Shown in pieces: positions 60,109-64,000 of a DNA stretch of 64,000 nucleotides. Origin of the DNA: Aristolochia californica (lineage: Eukaryota > Streptophyta > Magnoliopsida > Piperales > Aristolochiaceae); the NCBI GenBank assembly GCA_029961685.1, contig JARWKL010000008.1, positions 250,501-314,500 of the forward strand, given 5' to 3'. Under the pieces are notes generated by a model, which made no database searches, was not told where the DNA came from, and saw nothing but the letters and a program-made list of their open reading frames with translations. The position numbers were made by a program, and so were the translations under genes. Every line of letters starts with the position of its first letter. The first letter of the stretch is position 1.

Positions 60109-60988
60109 GAAAGGAAGAAAAATAACTTACTTCGTCGAAATGGAAGAGATGCCGTGGGCGGGCGAGAACGACGAATGGCAGTAGGCGTTGGCAACTATTC
60201 CTTCTCAGACAGTCTCACAACTTTTTAAGTGCCAATTATGCCCTTATCCCTTTCATTTATTTTTACTATTTGTTTTTTCTCCATTTAATAAAGAAATGAA
60301 TAAGGGTATTAATGTAATATAAAAATATATAATATGAACAGGGTCGGGTTTTGGGGTTAAACATTACTAAAGCAACCCATCGGCAGCCATACAGAGAAAC
60401 AATGACAAAAGGAGAGAGAAAGAGAAAATGGAAGTGGATGTCAGGTTGATCTCTTTTACGTGGAAGTTGTATGTTTACTCTTGCTCCCCTGGGAGTGGAT
60501 AAATCTTACCCCTTCCTGTGTTCCCACCTATAATCAATAGGTGTTTAGATCGTTTATTTGAAATAACTGAAACTGTTCTAATTGGATGACCAATACTTCC
60601 CAAAGATAGGAAATTCTTGATCAATGGAGAAACTAATATCAACCTTTTTGTTCCATAACACAGCGTCCAATCCATCAGTTATGTGAGATCAACTATTGCC
60701 ACTACTAAGAGAGAAAATTCCTATATTTCCTCTTTGTTTTTCAAATTTGCCATACACTTTTCATTGTGGTGCCGGGTCTTTTGAAGTGAGAGATGCTTGC
60801 ATAGGCCTGCTCAAGATCAAACACAACATGAACGACATAGATCGTTGCAGACCGTATGGCCCTAAAAAGGTTGATGCCACATGGCCAATACTAAACAACT
60901 ATTCTTAACCACACAGTATAGAGCATCCAATGAAAACCTTCATTCTTCCCAAAAACAAAGATCAGTAGAATGTATCCTGGAAAGACTC
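58150..60988. other. Intergenic region between the two RPN7 copies
   Basis: About 2.8 kb without a recognisable gene. It includes a pair of 38-bp direct repeats (60046-60083 and 60382-60419), the first running into about 15 GA units (60076-60106), and several A-runs. The displaced promoter and leader of RPN7 copy 1 could lie here, to the right of transposon C. The part from about 60865 to 60988 matches the 3' flank of copy 1. Confidence 0.45.
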
Positions 60989-62537
60989 TTACAAATCAAT
61001 CACCCTAGACAACTTTTGGATGCGGTTCAGAAGAAAGTCTCCTTGCTTGATTGTTGCTTGGTATAAAGCATTTTTAGCATCGGGTCGATTTGTTTCCAGA
61101 ATGCCAGCAACCTTGTCAATCTTACAGTGTAGTTTACCTGCAGCTATGAATCTGGACAACTCCCTGTCAATTTAGAATATGATGTCAAATTTCCCCAATA
61201 TTCTTATAAAGAGGTTTAAGCCACAACGCACAACACCCAATCCAGAAGGGATAATATTAATACTAAATACTCACAAATCAATGAAGTCCACTGAAACTCC
61301 AAATGCACTTGCCATTGCTTCAATTGTGATGCTTTTGTAAGACTCCAAAAACTGACCATAGACTACTGCTCGCACTTCTCGCATATAGTAACGGAAATGA
61401 GGATGCAGATAATTATCCATTTTGATTTGCTGTGTCAAACCAGCTAATAAAACCAAAAGAAAAAAATATAAGCCAAAAAAATAAAAAATATTCAAATGCA
61501 TCTAATAAAATTCCACTGAAGCCAAACAACAGCATCCTCCATCAGCACGGAAAACTTTCCTATGTAAACAGGCACCAAGCATAAACATGAGACTCACACA
61601 TTGATTTTGAATTATGACATAACACTTAAACATTCACATACCAAATGCCAGAAAGAAATCCTTATACTGGCATCCATAAAGAGAGTTAAGAAAGCTCGAA
61701 AGATTTGGGATCTTTCCAATAATTGCCAGTATCTCTGGTGCATCAACCACCTGCCAGAAGTTCATTATCAGTATCCAATGATAAAAAAAAAAGGTAAGAT
61801 TTAGAGCCTAAGCTAGTAATCCATCGTATAACTTTTTTTTTTTAAACGGAATCCATCATATAACTTAACCCTGTCAAGTCAGACATGAGTTTAGTACCTT
61901 CTCTTTCAAGGACACCCTGTCAAGTGAAATAATACTTGTCAAAACGGTGTAAAATATAAAGGTCGTATAGGGGAACAGTTCATATGTCGTGAAAGTTGAT
62001 ATAGAATCAAGAAACAAAGTTGCTGCCTTTTTGAAATTTCTGGATGCCATGCAGTATAGACCTTCATAAACCTTCAACCGGTTTTTCCTCTCCCAGTCAC
62101 CTCCTTCTTCAAATAAACTGGCAAATTCAAATTTCTTGAAAAAATAAGCCCTAGTTACAAAGGATAATGTACATGAAAAGAAACACACAAAGGCAACTTA
62201 CTTCTTAGCTTTATCAATGCTTTTGGAGATCAGCTCAAAGTCCATATAAAAGAAACCAATTTGCAAGGTGTGAAAGACCAAATCCATCTTCTGACCCACT
62301 GCAACTGTTTTACTTTCAGTTACTTTTAGTTGCTCCAGCGCCTTCTCCTGCATAGTGTGGAGCAGAGTCAATGCATGCTAAAAGTTTCAAAGCAAGTGAA
62401 TTTGATCAAGTGTACATATTAAAGATATGGAGGGCAAGAAACACACTTTATCACTGATTCGGATGTAAAACAGTGCTTTAGATAGATGTGCTTCACGAAC
62501 TTCTGTTTCTCCTAAATTTAGTTCAGCATCAGCAATC
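60989..62537 (-). CDS. RPN7: 26S proteasome subunit RPN7, copy 2 (partial in window)
   Basis: Six exons are visible: 62447-62537, 62202-62347, 61898-62117, 61642-61750, 61275-61443 and 60989-61163. They join in frame and encode about the last 303 residues of a 386-residue RPN7. The PCI region ends [20 protein letters not shown], then [20 protein letters not shown] and [10 protein letters not shown]. Exon 4 has [20 protein letters not shown], which is open here and frameshifted in copy 1. No stop interrupts any exon. Exons 1 and 2, present in copy 1, were not found up to the window edge. Homology between the copies stops near 63270, so the first exons either lie beyond 64000 after an enlarged intron or are missing. 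If they exist, this is the functional copy; RPN7 is an essential lid subunit. Confidence 0.88.
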
Positions 62538-63330
62538 CTGTCAAAGAAAAACTAGGTAATAAATCAAGTGATACTGCGAATAAAACATTCAACTGCTGAG
62601 TAATTCAAGTCATAACTCAAAAAACATTCATGTGCCTAGTGAATCATGTAATCCATGAAATATTCATCTGCTCTCAAATGCCACATCCTGTGTAGAATAA
62701 GTATGCTACAGGCCCAATGCTGCCAAAATAACTGAAATAAATGTAAGGAACAAGACTGGAGTATAAATAACCCAGCTACCAGCCTCTCAATTCTAAAGCA
62801 TACCTGGTCATCAAGTCCTAAGAGAGGAACTTGTTTTACTTGTGATGTTTTGTTACTGGCAGTAGCTAGTATGAGAGCAAAAGACATTAAGAAACTATTC
62901 TCAGCAAAAAGAGACAGTAACTATGGTGCTCCAGCAACCAAAAAGAAAAACTTGTATTAATTTCAAAACGCGTTTAAAACTCACAGCAGGTTCACCTACT
63001 TATTGCCAAAATAAGTAACATAACCAAAATATAACCTTCCTAGGACCAAACCTCCCAATTACAATTGAATTCTGACATACTAAATTGAAAACCACTCGTT
63101 AAAAAAGAATTCCAGAAACTACCAACAAAGATCACTTTTGATTTTCATATATTGACTATTAATTAAGGAAACTACTAACCAAACTCTTTCCTGAATAATA
63201 CTCTCCTAATTGGGACTTATTAACAAATTAAGAAACCATTTAAAGTGGAAGCATGCTGACTTTCCCTATCCACAGAGTACCAAAACAGAGTATTTTCCTA
63301 AAACAATAACTTTCCAAAAATCTAGATAGC
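62538..63330. other. RPN7 copy 2 intron and duplication edge
   Basis: Noncoding sequence matching the copy 1 intron up to about 63270, then unrelated DNA. This marks one edge of the tandem duplication. No exon was seen. Confidence 0.6.
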
Positions 63331-63449
63331 CTTTTTTTTTTTAAAGAAGATGTGTAAGCTGTATTAAAAAAAAAAAAAAGATTACAATATCTTGTTAAAC
63401 AGGGCCTCCTTCCACAACAAGGTGTTGGAGAGAGACGCCTAGTTTAGCC
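63331..63449 (-). mobile_element. Short LINE-like insertion with 13-bp target duplication
   Basis: AAATCTAGATAGC occurs at 63318-63330 and 63450-63462. The 119 bases between them, read on the minus strand, end in an A-rich tail after AATACAGCTTACACATCTTC, which looks like the 3' end of a plant L1-type element. It is probably a 5'-truncated LINE copy in the enlarged intron next to RPN7 copy 2. Confidence 0.75.
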
Positions 63450-63462
63450 AAATCTAGATAGC

Positions 63463-64000
63463 ATTATTACATGCTTTTATACCAACAACCTTTTTCTAGA
63501 AAAACATAATGAAGGAGCTACAAACAGGTACACCAACAGGTCAGTCACATCATCGAGGATAACATGTAGCATGATAGCAGGGCCTTTTTTCTTGATTCCT
63601 CGAACTACATAAACATCAAGTCATATGCGGCAGATCGTGATTTTCCACCACTTCTTTAAGATCCATCATCCAAATGGCATTCCCCTTCCTCAACGGTCAT
63701 CACCTTTCTTTAAGATCCATTTTGTTACACTCCCTTAATGCAGCAGTACATTTTATTTTCAGAATATAACTAAGTTTCTTAGTTTTAAAAATATCTGTAA
63801 GGGTGCAAGGGGAATGTGCTAGTTCTACAGCACTATGTACTGTAAGGAGGTAGAATTGAAAAAAATATATTAAGGGAACTACATTAAAACTGTATGTATT
63901 TACCAAAGAAACTAGCTGGAGCCCTACTAATCACCAGATGCAATCTTGGTAGAATTTCCAATTCCATTGTTTTAAGTTTGAAACATCCACAACCAACGAA
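63463..64000. other. Unassigned sequence at the window edge
   Basis: AT-rich DNA with no recognisable exon. It may be intron of RPN7 copy 2 if its first exons lie further right. Confidence 0.4.

Noticed and set aside
1..64000. tRNA, rRNA, CRISPR, operons or bacterial-type sites
   Set aside because: No tRNA or rRNA gene was recognised by eye; TGGTATCAGAG strings are retrotransposon primer-binding sites. The DNA is plant nuclear, so prokaryotic features are not expected.

Overview
The window is nuclear DNA of a flowering plant, almost certainly a eudicot. The genes have many short exons with GT-AG introns and encode typical plant families: an HMGB6-type HMG-box protein, an ASPG2-type aspartic protease, PRMT6, an SRM1/DIVARICATA-type MYB, a GEM-like GRAM protein, a Kunitz inhibitor, an F-box/LRR protein, a DUF829 hydrolase and the proteasome subunit RPN7. 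Intergenic DNA is AT-rich and full of plant transposable elements. The species cannot be read from the sequence. Exon coordinates were derived by hand from splice sites, frame continuity and remembered family sequences, not from an alignment program.

Layout. 1-4.8 kb: no recognisable gene, and TIR element A (2217-3854). 4.85-6.18 kb: HMGB6-like gene (+). 7.86-8.36 kb: 5'-truncated EBP2 pseudogene (+). 9.9-11.3 kb: intronless ASPG2-like protease (-). 15.0-21.6 kb: complete 13-exon PRMT6 gene (-). 22.9-24.5 kb: decayed Ty3/gypsy fragment. 26.25-31.63 kb: a full-structure but disabled Ty1/copia element (-) with 227-bp LTRs and a CTCCG target duplication. 31.75-33.28 kb: TIR element B. 35.0-40.3 kb: SRM1-like MYB (+), whose 4.4-kb intron holds a TRIM. 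41.8-43.0 kb: GEM-like (+). 43.9-44.5 kb: Kunitz inhibitor (+). 44.8-46.6 kb: F-box/LRR (-). 47.4-49.8 kb: DUF829 (-). 51.8-54.5 kb: frameshifted RPN7 copy (-). 54.64-58.15 kb: TIR element C carrying captured gene pieces. 61.0-62.5 kb to the window edge: a better-preserved RPN7 copy (-), whose first exons are not seen.

The most notable system is a family of non-autonomous TIR transposons (A, B, C) with ends GGGGGGGTTAGT. They share a purine/pyrimidine-rich core and an AT-rich arm. Element C has acquired an exon with both splice sites from a GrxS12-like glutaredoxin and, on the same strand, an open full-length coding sequence for signal peptidase complex subunit 1 (SPC12). It sits about 160 bp upstream of the decaying RPN7 copy. 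Other notable points are a paired (compensatory) change in a hairpin of the copia LTRs, an internal 'empty site' that shows the target duplication of element B, and asymmetric decay of the RPN7 tandem duplicates.

The genes do not form a pathway. They are independent housekeeping and regulatory genes in an order that partly echoes Arabidopsis: ASPG2 beside PRMT6, and GEM-like beside an At5g23340-type LRR gene.
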